DNA of 64,000 nt from Bifidobacterium sp. ESL0704 (GCF_029392075.1 NZ_CP113929.1:1178001-1242000), one strand, 5' to 3'. Positions 9,650 through 19,103 are shown, counted from the stretch's first letter. The notes: generated by a model not told the origin, from the letters alone. Translations and numbers: made by a program.

Positions 9650-10504
9650 ATGAAACCATCATTCAACCATTGTTCGCGCATCTGGCGCAGGGTCCTCGCG
9701 GCCTTCTGCGCGTTGGCTTGCGTGGTTACCGTAGCCGCGTGCGGCTCGGACAACGAGGCGGGCAAGATCCGCATCGGCATCAAGTTCGATCAGCCCGGCG
9801 TCGGCTTCAAGAAATCCGGCACCTACGTCGGCTTCGATGTGGATGTCGCACGCTACATCGCACGCGACCTCGGCTATAACGAGGACGAAATCGTCTGGAA
9901 GGAAGCGCCGAGCAAGCAGCGTGAAGCCATGCTGCAGAACGGCGACGTCGATATGATCATCGCCAGCTATTCCATCACCGACGAGCGCAAGAAGGCCGTT
10001 ACGTTCGCCGGTCCGTATTTCGTGGCCGGCCAGGACCTGATGGTGCGTAAGGACGACCATGAGATCACCGGGCCCGACAGTCTCAACGGCAAGCGCCTCT
10101 GCTCGGTGACCGGTTCCACCTCGGCCGAAGTGGTCAAGCAGAAGTTCTCGTCGAAAGTACAGCTGATGGAGCAGCCCGGTTATGCGGAATGCGCGACGGC
10201 GCTGTTCAGCGGCATCGTCGACGCGGTGACCACCGATGACATCATTCTGGCAGGCCTCGCCTCCAACGCCCACGGCAAACTGCGCCTGATCGGCAAGCCG
10301 TTCACGCAGGAATACTACGGTGTCGGCGTGAAGAAGGGCAATGTAAAATTCGCCAGGAAAATCGACAAAGCCATCGCCCAGATGGAAAAAGACGGTTCTT
10401 GGAAACGCGCCATCAACGACAACACTCGCGGGGTCAAATACAAGCCGAATATGAAATACAATCCGCCAAAGCCGGATCTAGGGCAGACGGGAGTCGAGAA
10501 ATGA
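9650..10504 (+). CDS. gluB: Amino acid ABC importer, lipoprotein binding protein
   Basis: A 284-residue extracellular solute-binding protein family 3 lipoprotein. The signal has a basic N-terminus and lipobox VTVAACGSD, placing the acylated Cys near residue 32. The mature protein has the family signature YVGFDVDVARYIARDLGY and the hinge segments DMIIASYSITDERKK and LCSVTGSTSAEVVKQ. ATG 9650 is preferred to the in-frame ATG at 9620 because it gives a normal lipoprotein signal. There are 146 bases between it and gluA; the stop overlaps the gluC start by four bases (ATGA). Confidence 0.93.
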   Translation: MKPSFNHCSRIWRRVLAAFCALACVVTVAACGSDNEAGKIRIGIKFDQPGVGFKKSGTYVGFDVDVARYIARDLGYNEDEIVWKEAPSKQREAMLQNGDVDMIIASYSITDERKKAVTFAGPYFVAGQDLMVRKDDHEITGPDSLNGKRLCSVTGSTSAEVVKQKFSSKVQLMEQPGYAECATALFSGIVDAVTTDDIILAGLASNAHGKLRLIGKPFTQEYYGVGVKKGNVKFARKIDKAIAQMEKDGSWKRAINDNTRGVKYKPNMKYNPPKPDLGQTGVEK

Positions 10505-11178
10505 ACGAATTCATTGAATTGTTCAGCCAATACAATGTGCCGGGCGCGTTTCTTGTCAACATCGAACTGACGCTCTGGTCCGCGCTGTTCTCGCTGGTTC
10601 TCGGCATCGTCCTGCTGATGATGCGCATCTCGCCGATCTCTTCTTTGCGAACCGTGGCGAGCGCCTACGTCGAGTTCTTCAAGAACATGCCGTTGACCAT
10701 CATCATGGTGTTCATGGTGCTTGGCGCCTTCGCCCAGCTCAAGCTGACGTTCTCCGATACCTTCGCCGTCAACTTCTTCTGGCTTGCGGTCACCGGGCTG
10801 TCGCTCTACACGGCGGCCTTCGTCTGCGAATCTCTGCGTTCCGGCATCAACACCGTCCCGCTGGGACAGGCCGAGGCGGCACGTGCGCTGGGGCTGAACT
10901 TCATGCAGTCCGCCACACAGATCATTCTGCCGCAGGCCTTCCGCGGTTCCGTAGCGCCACTTGGCAACACGTTGATCGCGTTGCTGAAGAACTCGACGGT
11001 CGCCGCGGCCGCGTCAGTGGCCACCGAAACGTCAAGCCTGATGAGCGAGATGATCGAGTTCCATGCCAACTCCATCGTCGCCATCTTCCTGATCTTCGCG
11101 TTCGGCTACGTCATCCTGATCATTCCCATCGGGGCGCTGACCACAGTGCTTTCGAACAAGCTCGCGGTACGGAGGTGA
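10501..11178 (+). CDS. gluC: Amino acid ABC importer, permease 1
   Basis: A 225-residue inner membrane permease of the His/Glu/Gln/Arg class with about five hydrophobic segments. The cytoplasmic EAA loop that contacts the ATPase is visible as GQAEAARALGLNFMQSATQIILPQA. The start ATG overlaps the gluB stop (ATGA), showing translational coupling; gluD begins 4 bases downstream of its stop. It should pair with GluD as a heterodimeric channel. Confidence 0.93.
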   Translation: MNEFIELFSQYNVPGAFLVNIELTLWSALFSLVLGIVLLMMRISPISSLRTVASAYVEFFKNMPLTIIMVFMVLGAFAQLKLTFSDTFAVNFFWLAVTGLSLYTAAFVCESLRSGINTVPLGQAEAARALGLNFMQSATQIILPQAFRGSVAPLGNTLIALLKNSTVAAAASVATETSSLMSEMIEFHANSIVAIFLIFAFGYVILIIPIGALTTVLSNKLAVRR

Positions 11179-11182
11179 ACGC

Positions 11183-12337
11183 ATGAGCAAGAACAACAAC
11201 GAATCGGCCGTCCTCTTCGACGAGCCGGGGCCGAAAGGCAAACGTCGTATCCGCATCGCCAACTGGATCGGTGGCATCATCGTCGCCATCCTCGTGGTAC
11301 TCATCCTCATGCGCCTGCACAACCCGCCGGACGGTGAGAACCAGCTGGACTGGGAGCTTTGGAAGCCGGCGCTTGACGGCGAGGCCTGGACGGACTTCTA
11401 CTTGCCCGGGCTTTGGATGACCATCAAGGCAGCCGTGCTCGCCGTTATCGGTTCGGTCGTCTTCGGCCTGATTTTCGGTATCGGCCGTTTGCTGCCAAGC
11501 AAGATCGTGAGGGCCGTTTCCGGCGTCATCGTCGAGTTCTGTCGCGCGGTGCCGGTGCTGATGTTCATGATTTTCTTCTGGAGGCTTTTCTCCTTCATGG
11601 GCATCCAAAGCGCTTCCTACTGGGCCGTCGTGCTCGGCCTGATTCTCTACAACGGCTCCGTGGTCGCCGAACTGGTGCGAAGCGGCGTGGGCAACCTGCC
11701 CGGCGGGCAGCGCGAGGCCTCGCTGGCCCTGGGGCTCACCACCACGCAGTCACTGATGCAGATCGAGGTGCCGCAGGCCATCTACGCCATGCTGCCGGCA
11801 GCGGTGACCCAGCTGGTGGTGGTGTTGAAGGATACCGCGCTCGGCTCGATCATCATGTATACGGACCTCTTGCAGGAATCCCGCCGTCTGGGCTCGATGT
11901 ACTTCAACATCCTGCAGACGTTGGTGGTCGCCGGCGTGGTCTACTTCATCGTCTGCGCGCTGCTTTCCAAGCTCGCTGAATGGCTTCCGACCCGGATGCA
12001 GGAACGCACCGCCGCGCCGACCGAGCCTGAGCCGGTCGCCCCGATCGCCATCATGGACGCCTCGAACGTCAACCAGATCGCGGTGGCCAAGGAAGTCGAC
12101 AAGGAACATTACGGCGGTGTGCCCCGTCAGTACCATGTCCATCACCGCGGCACCAACGCCTCGGTCCATGAGTGGCGCAAGACCCGCTATATGCAGGGCT
12201 ACGATGCCACGCACCCGGAAAGCGAAAAAGATCCCGAACATCTCGAGTTCCCGGAAATTCCGCTTCCTGAGATTCCGATTCCTCATCGTAAGTCCCATCC
12301 GCACAAGGACGGGCACAATACGCGTAAAGATGACTAG
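11183..12337 (+). CDS. gluD: Amino acid ABC importer, permease 2 with long C-terminal tail
   Basis: A 384-residue permease with a strong ribosome site (GGAGGTGA). Membrane segments lie within residues 25-270 and the EAA loop is GQREASLALGLTTTQSLMQIEVPQAI. Unlike GluC, the protein continues about 110 residues past the last helix in a hydrophilic tail rich in His, Pro, Glu and Lys (for example EIPLPEIPIPHRKSHPHK) that should lie in the cytoplasm. The family core is about 270 residues, so the tail is extra. A terminator follows directly, ending the operon. Confidence 0.92.
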   Translation: MSKNNNESAVLFDEPGPKGKRRIRIANWIGGIIVAILVVLILMRLHNPPDGENQLDWELWKPALDGEAWTDFYLPGLWMTIKAAVLAVIGSVVFGLIFGIGRLLPSKIVRAVSGVIVEFCRAVPVLMFMIFFWRLFSFMGIQSASYWAVVLGLILYNGSVVAELVRSGVGNLPGGQREASLALGLTTTQSLMQIEVPQAIYAMLPAAVTQLVVVLKDTALGSIIMYTDLLQESRRLGSMYFNILQTLVVAGVVYFIVCALLSKLAEWLPTRMQERTAAPTEPEPVAPIAIMDASNVNQIAVAKEVDKEHYGGVPRQYHVHHRGTNASVHEWRKTRYMQGYDATHPESEKDPEHLEFPEIPLPEIPIPHRKSHPHKDGHNTRKDD

Positions 12338-12357
12338 TTCGTCGATAAGCTATCCGC

Positions 12358-12394
12358 AATGGCGGCCATCGGTTTTCCGGTGGCCGCCATTTTC
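12358..12394 (+). terminator. Terminator of the glu operon
   Basis: Bases 12358-12372 pair with 12377-12391 (15 bp, one mismatch, TTTT loop) followed by a short T run. Confidence 0.8.
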
Positions 12395-12410
12395 CGTAGC
12401 GAGCCGACGA

Positions 12411-12416
12411 TAGACT
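12411..12416 (+). promoter_or_regulatory. -10-like hexamer of the helicase gene
   Basis: TAGACT (TANNNT type) ends 7 bases before the ATG at 12424, as expected for a leaderless mRNA. The GGGG between them is too close to the ATG for a normal ribosome site. Confidence 0.4.
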
Positions 12417-12423
12417 TGGGGCT

Positions 12424-14994
12424 ATGACACAGAGTTTAGGGGAGCTGGCACCGAGTTGGGATGGCAGCGGGGACGAGCAGCGCAATATCGATGCCGATGA
12501 GATTTATGATAGGTTCTTCTCCTGGGTGCGTGAGAGCAAGGGCATCGACCCGTGGCCGCATCAGGAAGAAGCCGTCATGGACCTCCTTGCGGGAGACCAT
12601 GTCATCCTGAGCACACCGACAGGTTCCGGCAAGTCGCTGGTGGCCCTTGGCATGCATTTCGCGGCGTTGTGCACCGGAAGACGCTCCTATTACACGGCAC
12701 CGATCAAGGCGCTTGTCAGCGAGAAGTTCTTCGATCTGGTCGAGGCGTTCGGCCGCGACAACGTCGGCATGATTACCGGCGACACCAGCATCAATTCCGA
12801 GGCGCCGATCATCTGCTGCACCGCCGAGATTCTGGCCAATCAGGCGTTGCGGGAGGGCGTGAATGCCGACATCGGTTGCGTGGCGATGGACGAGTTTCAC
12901 TATTACGGCGACGCCGAGCGTGGATGGGCCTGGCAGGTGCCGTTGTTGACGCTTCCCAAGACGCAGTTCCTGCTGATGAGCGCGACGCTTGGCAACGTCA
13001 ACGCTATCGCCGACAAGCTTGAGGATATGACACGCAGCGACGTGGACGTCATCGATGACGCGCCCCGCCCGGTGCCGCTGAGCTATGAATACACCGACAA
13101 ACAGCTTGCCGGCACGGTCGAACTGCTGTTCAATCGTGGCGATACCCCCATTTATGTGGTCCATTTTTCGCAGGACGCTGCATTGGAAACCGCTCAGGCG
13201 CTAGCCAGCACGGGAGTCTCCAGCAAGGAACAACGCAAGGAGATCAGCGAGGCCATCAAAGGCACGCGCTTCACCACGGCATTCGGCAAGATTCTGCAGC
13301 GGCTCCTTCGCACCGGAGTCGGCATTCATCACGCCGGTATGCTGCCGCGCTATCGACGTCTGGTCGAACAGCTCGCCCAGCAAGGGCTGTTGCCGGTCAT
13401 CTGCGGCACCGATACGCTGGGTGTCGGCATCAACGTGCCGATTCACTCGGTCGTGCTGACGCAGCTGACCAAATTCGACGGGTTCAAGATGCGCAAACTG
13501 CGTGCCCGCGAATTCCACCAGATCGCCGGGCGTGCCGGACGCATGGGATTCGACACCGAAGGGCTGGTGGTGGCGGAGGCTCCGGAGTTCGAGATCGAGA
13601 ACGCGCGGGCCATCGCCAAGGCTAACGGCGACCCGAAGAAACTCAAGAAGATCAAGCGCAAGAAGCCGCAGGAAGGTTTCGTGACCTGGAACGAGGGCAC
13701 ATTCGATCGTCTCATCGAGGCCGCGCCCGAAACGCTGGTGCCACACATGAAAATCAGCCACTCCATGGTCTTGAACGAGGTGGCGCAGGGCGGCGACGCA
13801 CGCGAGCGTATCGACAGGCTCATCGACGATTCCTCACAGACCCCCGAACAGAAGGAACATCTGCACCAGCGTGCCGACGAGATCTTCCAGACCATGTTCG
13901 ACTCCTCCTTCATCGAGGCCGAAGACAACGGCCGTGGTGGTAAGGATTACTTTCTGGCCGTTGATGTGCCCGACAATTTCGCGCTCGACCAGCCGCTTTC
14001 ACCCTTCCTTCTGGCAGCGCTGGAACTGCTCGACCCCGAATCCGACACCTACGCGCTGGACGTCGTCTCGATGGTCGAGGCGACGCTCGAGGATCCCAAA
14101 CAGGTCTTGAAAGCCCAGCAACGGCAGGCGCGTGACAAGGCGATGGCCGAGATGAAGGCCGACGGGCTCGACTACGACGAGCGCATCGACAAGCTGCAGG
14201 AGGTCACCTGGCCAAAGCCGCTCGAGGAAATGCTTGACGCCGCCTTCGACGAATACCGCCATGATGTGCCGTGGGCCAACGACTACGAGCTGAGCCCCAA
14301 AACCGTGGTGCGCGACATGGTGGAGACGGCCAGCGATTTCACCGGCTACATCGCCCGCTACAACATCGCGCGAAGCGAGGGCACGCTGCTGCGCTACCTT
14401 TCCGACGCCTATCGTTCGCTCGCGCGTACCGTCCCGAAAGAGAAACGCAACGACGAGCTGGAGGACATCATCTCGTGGCTACGTGTGGTCGTACGCTCCG
14501 TCGATTCCAGCCTTGTCGACGAATGGGAGAACGCAGGCAGCGATTCGGCCGCCGACGCCGAGGCCGCCGCGCTTAGCGCCGTGGCTCCTGGTGGCAAGGC
14601 CGCAGTGGTGGAGGACAGGCGAGGGCTCATCGTGCTCATCCGCAACGCCATGTTCCGCCGCATCCAGCTGATGGACCAGGACCGGCCGGAGGAGCTCGGC
14701 GCGCTCGACAAGGACTGGGGCTACGGTGTGCACGAATGGGACGATGCCCTCGGACGCTATTACGACGAGCATGAATATGTCGGCATCGACCAGAAGGCCC
14801 GCAGCGGCGATCTGTTCATCCTGGACGATCGTAACGAGGCCAAAGAGCATACTTGGAAGGTTCGTCAGATCATCGATGATTCCGACGGCGACCACGATTG
14901 GGCCATTACCGGCACTGTCGACCTTGACGCCACCCAGGAAAGCGGCGAGGTGGTCTTCGTCGATTACCGCGTGGGCAACGAACTGGTGATGTGA
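12424..14994 (+). CDS. DExH-box RNA helicase with DUF3516 C-terminal region
   Basis: An 856-residue superfamily 2 helicase related to Ski2/Mtr4-type and actinobacterial HelY-like enzymes. Visible motifs are I (STPTGSGKS, about residue 60), II (MDEFHYYGD), III (LMSATLGN), IV (IYVVHFSQ) and VI (QIAGRAGRMGFDTEG). The remainder, from about residue 430, matches the DUF3516 region found with this helicase in Actinobacteria. It probably unwinds RNA in decay or ribosome metabolism; the exact substrate is unknown. It is monocistronic, flanked by the glu terminator and a convergent gene. Confidence 0.88.
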   Translation: MTQSLGELAPSWDGSGDEQRNIDADEIYDRFFSWVRESKGIDPWPHQEEAVMDLLAGDHVILSTPTGSGKSLVALGMHFAALCTGRRSYYTAPIKALVSEKFFDLVEAFGRDNVGMITGDTSINSEAPIICCTAEILANQALREGVNADIGCVAMDEFHYYGDAERGWAWQVPLLTLPKTQFLLMSATLGNVNAIADKLEDMTRSDVDVIDDAPRPVPLSYEYTDKQLAGTVELLFNRGDTPIYVVHFSQDAALETAQALASTGVSSKEQRKEISEAIKGTRFTTAFGKILQRLLRTGVGIHHAGMLPRYRRLVEQLAQQGLLPVICGTDTLGVGINVPIHSVVLTQLTKFDGFKMRKLRAREFHQIAGRAGRMGFDTEGLVVAEAPEFEIENARAIAKANGDPKKLKKIKRKKPQEGFVTWNEGTFDRLIEAAPETLVPHMKISHSMVLNEVAQGGDARERIDRLIDDSSQTPEQKEHLHQRADEIFQTMFDSSFIEAEDNGRGGKDYFLAVDVPDNFALDQPLSPFLLAALELLDPESDTYALDVVSMVEATLEDPKQVLKAQQRQARDKAMAEMKADGLDYDERIDKLQEVTWPKPLEEMLDAAFDEYRHDVPWANDYELSPKTVVRDMVETASDFTGYIARYNIARSEGTLLRYLSDAYRSLARTVPKEKRNDELEDIISWLRVVVRSVDSSLVDEWENAGSDSAADAEAAALSAVAPGGKAAVVEDRRGLIVLIRNAMFRRIQLMDQDRPEELGALDKDWGYGVHEWDDALGRYYDEHEYVGIDQKARSGDLFILDDRNEAKEHTWKVRQIIDDSDGDHDWAITGTVDLDATQESGEVVFVDYRVGNELVM

Positions 14995-15042
14995 GGATGG
15001 ATTTGGCCGGTCTTCCGTCACGGTACCGCCGTTGCCGCTGGG

Positions 15043-16164
15043 TCATCGGTTTTTGAAGTATCGGAAGAGCTGGGATTCCTTGATGGTCAGCGTGGCGAGC
15101 ATCGCCCCAAGCAATGCGCCGGCACATAAGGCCAGGGGAGAACGAATTGACGTGAGACAGACCGCCAGCTGGTCAGATGGTGCCAAGCGCACGCAGTAGG
15201 CGACCAGAAGACTTGCAGCGCCGATGGTTCCCACCAGCGACCAGACGAGCGTCTCCGTGGCGACTGTCAGCAACTGTGCGTCTTTGCTTTCGCCGCTGTG
15301 AAGTGCTCCTGCATATTCGAGCCGGCGTTGCCGTACAGACAATATGCCGAGCAGCAATCCCAAGACCAGAGCAAGCCAAGGCATCATCCTTGTCATACGG
15401 CTGGCGTACGAGGCCTGTCCGTCGTAATGGGAATCGAATCCCTTGTTGAGCGCTGTTATCCCTGCCGGCTTGCCATCCTCATCCTGCGCGATGACAGTCG
15501 AATAGAGCAGACTGTCGCTTTTGCCGCTCGTCGGCCATTGCTTGACCCAGCACTCGTCGAATGCGTTGCCTGAAGCCGATGCGGGGATCAGCAGCGCATA
15601 GGCGAAGCGGGTGTCGCGGCCGTCGTTGGGCCAGGAGAAGACGCCGGCGATGGTGGCCGTGCCGGTTGTGGTCTCCAGTTTCGAGCCTTGCGCGAGACCG
15701 AAATCGTGCGCCACATCCTTGGAGACCCAGATCCCGGAGGCGTCCGCCCTGGTGGTATTGGTTTTGCCGGCAGCACTGCCGGTATCAGAACCATTGGCGG
15801 TGATGAGTCGCAGCATGCCGGGCGTGACCTCATAGCTCGCGATGTCCTTGCCGGGGGTGGAATTCGGAGTGATTTGTCCGCCTTCCCTCACGGCACCGGA
15901 ACGGACAGGATTCGTGGTACTTGTCGAAGCCAACCGGTCGCATGCCGAACCGTCGATATCGTCGCCGGACCCGATCAATGTCTTCGTATCGGCGAAGGCG
16001 TTGATACGGCCTACGGCCTCGTTTTCCAGACCGACCACCGACATGGCCTCATAGCCGCCCATCAGTGTGCCGATCAATAGGACGATGATGGCCATGGCCA
16101 ATGCGTGGGTGGTGCCGGAACCGATATTGCGCAAGGCCTCGGAGAGTATCGAACGCAGTCTCAT
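15043..16164 (-). CDS. FtsX/MacB-type ABC permease
   Basis: A 373-residue membrane protein with the MacB/FtsX topology: one N-terminal helix (residues about 20-40), an extracytoplasmic domain of about 200 residues, then three C-terminal helices (PWLALVLGLLLGIL, LVWSLVGTIGAASLLVAY, SPLALCAGALLGAMLATL). Its ATG overlaps the ATPase stop by four bases (ATGA), so the two are coupled. Such permeases transmit ATPase motion to the exported substrate rather than forming a classic import channel. The cargo is unknown. Confidence 0.8.
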   Translation of the reverse strand: MRLRSILSEALRNIGSGTTHALAMAIIVLLIGTLMGGYEAMSVVGLENEAVGRINAFADTKTLIGSGDDIDGSACDRLASTSTTNPVRSGAVREGGQITPNSTPGKDIASYEVTPGMLRLITANGSDTGSAAGKTNTTRADASGIWVSKDVAHDFGLAQGSKLETTTGTATIAGVFSWPNDGRDTRFAYALLIPASASGNAFDECWVKQWPTSGKSDSLLYSTVIAQDEDGKPAGITALNKGFDSHYDGQASYASRMTRMMPWLALVLGLLLGILSVRQRRLEYAGALHSGESKDAQLLTVATETLVWSLVGTIGAASLLVAYCVRLAPSDQLAVCLTSIRSPLALCAGALLGAMLATLTIKESQLFRYFKNR

Positions 16165-16982
16165 GATTGTGCCTCACGTTCCGGTCCTGCCACAAGCGTC
16201 ACCGTATCGGAGCCGAAACCGGCGGCATCATTGACGATTTCCTCGATATTGCCTGTAACCGGTGAAGCCTCAGGTTCCTCATCGCCTTTCGGCGCGTAGT
16301 CGGCCAGATCGATGACCCTGCCGCAGGCATCGCGGGTGTCGGGGTCGTGCGTGGCGACGAAGACGATCATGCCCTGCCCGGCAAGATTGCCCAGAACCCG
16401 GCTCACCGAGTGCGCGGTACGGGTGTCGAGCTGGGCCGTCGGCTCGTCCACCAGCAGCATGTCCGGCCTGGAGCAGACGGCGCGGGCGAGCATCAGCCGT
16501 TGTGCCTCGCCTCCGGAGAGCTCGGAGAAACGGCGGTCGGCCGCGTACCCGAGATCGAACAGTTCCATCGCTTCTAGTGCTTTCGGCTCGGCCTCTTGCC
16601 GGCTCATCCCTTTGGTAAGCAATGGGAAGGCGACATGGTCCAGCGCGCTGCGGTTGGCGACGCCGTAAGGGTTCTGAAACACCCATCCCACCCGGTCGAT
16701 GCCCGTGCGCGTCACCGTGCCGCAGTATGGCTTCTCCCAGCCGGCCAGTATCGAAAGCAACGTCGACTTTCCGCATCCGCTTGGGCCACATACCGCCACC
16801 GTCTGGCCGGGAGACACGGTGAAATCGAGGTGTTCGAAGAGCATGTCCGTGCCCTCGAAACGATGCGCCAGATCGCTGACGCTCACCGACATGATGGCGC
16901 TCGCGGATACGGCAGGCTGCGATGGCGACACGCCTGTTCCGTCCGTTTCGTCGTGTCTTGCGTTGGCTTTCGTCTCCATCAT
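16161..16982 (-). CDS. MacB/LolD-type ABC ATPase
   Basis: A 273-residue ATPase with Walker A GPSGCGKST, Q-loop WVFQNPYGV, signature LSGGEAQRLMLARAV, Walker B MLLVDEPTAQLD and H-loop FVATHDPDTRD. The residue order and short signature region fit the LolD/MacB export family. The first roughly 30 residues are a hydrophilic extension before the ABC fold. The start at 16982 is chosen because its ATG overlaps the upstream adaptor stop (ATGA); the next codon is also ATG. It forms a coupled operon with the adaptor and permease. Confidence 0.88.
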   Translation of the reverse strand: MMETKANARHDETDGTGVSPSQPAVSASAIMSVSVSDLAHRFEGTDMLFEHLDFTVSPGQTVAVCGPSGCGKSTLLSILAGWEKPYCGTVTRTGIDRVGWVFQNPYGVANRSALDHVAFPLLTKGMSRQEAEPKALEAMELFDLGYAADRRFSELSGGEAQRLMLARAVCSRPDMLLVDEPTAQLDTRTAHSVSRVLGNLAGQGMIVFVATHDPDTRDACGRVIDLADYAPKGDEEPEASPVTGNIEEIVNDAAGFGSDTVTLVAGPEREAQS

Positions 16983-18076
16983 CGGCAGCTTTCGCCGGCG
17001 ATGCGACTGCCGATGGCGACATTTCTGATCGATCCGGCATCCGTTCCCTTGGTTTGGACCAGACTTGCCCCGAGCTGTGCACCTTCGATGTTCACTTTGA
17101 CAACATCGAACGCACCGGAATCGGGATTCGCCTTGTCTTTGGGCACGGCGATGCAGCCTTTCGAGCCTTGGGTTCCGAACACGGCCGCCGCGGGCACGCG
17201 CAGCACATTGATGGGCGTGGCCAGCGCCAATGAGGCGTCGATGCCGTTGGCCAAGGAGGCTTCGTCGTAATCGCGGTAGTCGTCGGTGGCGGCCACCTTG
17301 CCGCAGAATCCGGCGTCCGTGATTTCGGTCTTTCCTGCCGGAAGCACGCCTTTCTGGCCAAAGACGGTGAGGGTTCTGTCCTTGTCGGCAGGCTGTCCGT
17401 TCTTCAGCGTCAGTTTGGTGAGTCCGCCCGGCACCTGCCCCACCGGCGTTCCGGGCTGAAGGATTGCACCGAGTGTCGCGCTCCAGGCTGTGGTTCGGAC
17501 CGAAGGGTTGGGGATCCAAAGGATATCGGCCATGGCCAGCGTCCCGTCCGAAGTGTTTCCGCAGGCTTTCATCAGAGTGCGGACCGCCGCAGAGGTTGCC
17601 GATGAGAAATTGTTCGAACCGGGCACCGCCCCATAGCCCAAGCGGTTGAGTTCGTTGTTCAGGGCCAGCACGTCTTCGCCGGCGTCGCCTTGCTTCAGAT
17701 CGCGGTAGAGGGGAGTGGCGGTGGCCAGAGCGGTCACCGAACGGTTGTCGGCCTTATAGGCGGCCTTGCCGCTGGTCAGCCCGGAGGCCGCCCAATTGCC
17801 GGTGACCGTTCCGCCCGCGTTGCCGATCAGGTCGGTTTTGGCCGCAAGCGTCGGTATCATTTTCACCTTTTGGGTGCCTGTGTAGCGTTGCGTGTTGACC
17901 GGTGCGCTTTGCCGTTCCTCGGCATTTCCCAGCAAGGCCGGTGGCCGGTCCGGCAGCAGGAGTGCGCACGCGCCGACGCTCAGTGCTATTGCTAGGATGA
18001 CGGTGAGCAACAGCCAGGTGAAGCTCACACGCCTGGGCTTGAGGCGGTGTATGCGGGTGGCGAAGGATTCTTTCAT
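16979..18076 (-). CDS. Membrane-anchored adaptor with peptidoglycan-binding domain
   Basis: A 365-residue protein with one N-terminal helix (FTWLLLTVILAIALSVGACALLL) and an exported body. Residues about 130-175 match a PG_binding_1 domain (LKQGDAGEDVLALNNELNRLGY). The arrangement of helix, PG-binding unit and C-terminal beta-rich region, encoded next to a MacB-like ATPase and permease, is that of the MacA/HlyD-like adaptors seen in Gram-positive exporters. It probably links the permease to the wall or cargo. There is a Cys after the helix, but the position is not a convincing lipobox. Cargo is unknown. Confidence 0.75.
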   Translation of the reverse strand: MKESFATRIHRLKPRRVSFTWLLLTVILAIALSVGACALLLPDRPPALLGNAEERQSAPVNTQRYTGTQKVKMIPTLAAKTDLIGNAGGTVTGNWAASGLTSGKAAYKADNRSVTALATATPLYRDLKQGDAGEDVLALNNELNRLGYGAVPGSNNFSSATSAAVRTLMKACGNTSDGTLAMADILWIPNPSVRTTAWSATLGAILQPGTPVGQVPGGLTKLTLKNGQPADKDRTLTVFGQKGVLPAGKTEITDAGFCGKVAATDDYRDYDEASLANGIDASLALATPINVLRVPAAAVFGTQGSKGCIAVPKDKANPDSGAFDVVKVNIEGAQLGASLVQTKGTDAGSIRNVAIGSRIAGESCR

Positions 18077-18128
18077 TGGCTTTTCTTTCCATAAATCAAG
18101 GGCGAACGTACCTCAATGGCCAGTCTGA

Positions 18129-18866
18129 TCACCACAGATGTTCAACGGGTTCGGTCCTGGCGTCAGAAATGATATAACCGTTGGAGGCTGTGCATTCCTG
18201 AGCTTTGGGATTTCCTGTTGCGTCGAAGGACCATCCTTTCCCGTCCTCTGAATTTTGCGCCTTGACTTCTTCTTCGTTGAAGTCCTTTGCGGTGTAGGTT
18301 TTGGGTACCAATCCTTCGCGGTGCAAACAGTCGACGACAGCTTCGGCCTGATTGGAATACAGGTTGGGGTTTGCGGTTTGCAGCATGTACACCTCGTTGA
18401 CGGAGGTGACGGTACTCTTTTCGCATTCCTGGCGGTCGTCGTTGTACTGAGAATCCTGAGCGGCTGTGCCTTGTTCGTAAGGGGCTTCCATATAGCCGCC
18501 GTGGGGGAAGCGTATCAGCTTGATTTCCTTGTAGCCGCGGTCGAGCATGCAGGACTTGTAATCGGACCATGCGGATTCGTAGTCGGAAACGGAGACTTTG
18601 CCGTTATGCTGCTTCGCGCGTTCCAGTATCATCCGTTGCGAATCGGAAGGATTCTCTTCCTTGAGTGTTTGATCAATGATGTTCAGAAGCGAAGAGCCGA
18701 GTTTTGCGGAGTCTTGCGGGCTGTAGGAGGACGGTTCGTACGTCGGTGATGCTTTCGACGAGGCTTTTGGCTTGCCGGTCGATGCGCATCCGGAAATGCC
18801 GATAAGAAGGAGGATTGTGCAGAGTATGCAGCCAAGTCTTCTGATTGATGTGCTGGTTGATGGCAT
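18129..18866 (-). CDS. Putative lipoprotein, function unknown
   Basis: A 245-residue lipoprotein: a basic start (MPSTSTSIRRLG), hydrophobic run, then lipobox IGISGCAST. The mature part is hydrophilic with at least four Cys (SCMLDRGY, RQECEKS, VVDCLHREG, AQECTASNG), which could make two disulfides. The start at 18866 follows AAGGGG and is preferred to an in-frame upstream start at 18959. It precedes the adaptor by 52 bases on the same strand and is probably the first gene of the export operon. I recognise no family. Confidence 0.72.
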   Translation of the reverse strand: MPSTSTSIRRLGCILCTILLLIGISGCASTGKPKASSKASPTYEPSSYSPQDSAKLGSSLLNIIDQTLKEENPSDSQRMILERAKQHNGKVSVSDYESAWSDYKSCMLDRGYKEIKLIRFPHGGYMEAPYEQGTAAQDSQYNDDRQECEKSTVTSVNEVYMLQTANPNLYSNQAEAVVDCLHREGLVPKTYTAKDFNEEEVKAQNSEDGKGWSFDATGNPKAQECTASNGYIISDARTEPVEHLW

Positions 18867-19078
18867 ATCGACCCCTTCGATCTCGTGCGCCGTTGGTGCG
18901 AGTTTTCCCGCTGCGTCGGCAGCTCCGCCTTTTCCGACGGCCTGATAGCGAATCGGCAAAGCATTTGGGTGTGCCTCGCATCTGTTATCGACTATTAATA
19001 AATAATTGGCTATTGTATAGCGGGCAAATGAAGACCGTCACCTCAAAGTTCGTTCTGTGACATGCTGAAAACCGGTAC

Positions 19079-19092
19079 CGAACAAACGTTCG
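19079..19092 (+). promoter_or_regulatory. LexA-type SOS box upstream of rarA
   Basis: CGAACAAACGTTCG is a perfect CGAAC-N4-GTTCG dyad, matching the actinobacterial/Bacillus LexA consensus (CGAACRNRYGTTYC) at all but the last base. It ends 23 bases before the rarA ATG and, if transcription starts at the ATG, would sit between about -37 and -24, where a repressor would block polymerase. Confidence 0.7.
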
Positions 19093-19103
19093 AATATGGG
19101 GTG

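Noticed and set aside
16983..17519. Long N-terminal extension of the MacB-like ATPase frame
   Set aside because: It is an out-of-frame reading of the adaptor gene, rich in Arg and His; the ATGA overlap at 16982 marks the real start.
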